Positions 58,203 through 58,538 of a DNA stretch of 58,538 bases are shown here, one piece after another. The position numbers were made by a program, and so were the translations under genes. The first letter of the stretch is position 1. Each line of letters starts with the position of its first letter. The DNA is from Synergistaceae bacterium (GTDB taxonomy: Bacteria; Synergistota; Synergistia; Synergistales; Aminobacteriaceae), in NCBI GenBank assembly GCA_012521675.1, contig JAAYLU010000042.1, positions 1-58,538 on the forward strand, given 5' to 3'. The notes under the pieces were generated by a model. That model was not told the origin of the DNA. It was given only the letters and a program-made list of their open reading frames with translations, and made no database searches.

Positions 58203-58538
58203 ACTGCGTCTCCCCTCGCGGGGTCGTCCGGCAGAACGGCAAGGGGCCGTTGACAGCGGCAGACCCTCTCGTTATGTTCAATCAAACTATCCTTCACTCA
58301 TCCGCGATCAGACGCTCGGCGAGCTCAAGCACGTCCACCGGCCAGAAACACTTGGGCCTCGGGCGGTGAACGTTCGGCCTTCCGGCCGAGGGGCGACATT
58401 CCAAGTGCCGCCGTCCGCGAGCTCGCGAACACCGTTAGGGTATTCACGCCGGATGTCATCCGGGCCACAAAACTCCACCAGGCTGCCAAGCGAGTCTCCG
58501 GCAAGCTGACCAAGCAGGCACCCCTGCGCTCGTGAAAG
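58203..58538. other. Right-end region, no gene assigned
   Basis: A 336-base stretch running to the window end. On the minus strand a frame ending near 58298 reads HRPRPKCFWPVDVLELAERL and then IADE, which looks like a protein C-terminus, but a stop lies about 50 residues upstream and no start is seen. A plus-strand frame ending near 58535 and a minus-strand frame at 58325..58513 compete. Possibly a decayed gene tail. Confidence 0.35.

Noticed and set aside
1-58538. CRISPR array, prophage or insertion sequence
   Set aside because: No regularly spaced direct repeats, cas genes, integrase, transposase or phage structural genes were seen.

Overview
The window looks like a chromosome segment of an anaerobic, amino-acid-fermenting Synergistota bacterium. 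The best marker is a secreted Ig-like protein (40424..41293) whose C-terminus has the layout of the Synergist-CTERM sorting signal. Arginine deiminase, a carbamoyl-amino-acid hydrolase, serine ammonia-lyase, a branched-chain amino acid ABC importer, an H2-type membrane hydrogenase, an OmpH-like periplasmic chaperone (implying an outer membrane) and SLH-type secreted proteins fit that reading. DNA is GC-rich, genes are tightly packed, and GTG and TTG starts preceded by strong GGAGG sites are common. The genus cannot be named from sequence alone.

Layout. 1-1732 is the end of a histidine operon (hisA tail, hisF, hisIE). 1645-4913 is a minus-strand cassette of a divergent [FeFe]-hydrogenase-like protein, an RsbW-type ATPase, two DRTGG-domain proteins and a PHP phosphoesterase; a lone periplasmic binding protein and an adenosine-specific kinase follow. 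6889-11562 is a livKHMGF importer with its own promoter, a structured leader and an internal terminator after livK. 11757-18831 mixes a HAD phosphatase, OmpH/Skp, a PseC-like aminotransferase, TadA, an ArsA-type ATPase with a small partner, a tautomerase and an SLH/phosphodiester-glycosidase protein. 18951-19185 is a two-gene tRNA operon (Ser-GCT, Arg-ACG) with promoter and terminator. A PpiD/SurA-like protein, polA and divergent gltX follow.

24499-32599 is the largest single system: fourteen minus-strand genes in the same content and order as the archaeal mbhA-N operon for the Mrp-linked, ion-pumping, H2-evolving [NiFe] hydrogenase, behind one good sigma-70-type promoter. All four Ni-binding cysteines of the large subunit are present.

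32853-58538 carries transporters, YgiQ, a zinc-ribbon/SH3 membrane protein, glnS, an aminotransferase, an acyl-CoA ligase, a CapA-like enzyme, aroE, folT under a tetrahydrofolate riboswitch whose switching logic can be read from the sequence, serine dehydratase, an enoyl-CoA hydratase-like enzyme, arcA, a carbamoylase, a leukocidin-like lipoprotein (52338..54089), a CPA2 antiporter, two palindromic repeats, a second DMT transporter and a methyltransferase.

How it fits together: amino acids enter through the liv system and are degraded by SdaA, ArcA, the carbamoylase and aminotransferases. Reduced ferredoxin can be reoxidised by Mbh to give H2 and an ion gradient. The two most unusual items are the bacterial full-length Mbh operon and the lipid-anchored leukocidin-like protein. 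The claims rest on reading the sequence and on family knowledge; no database search was run.
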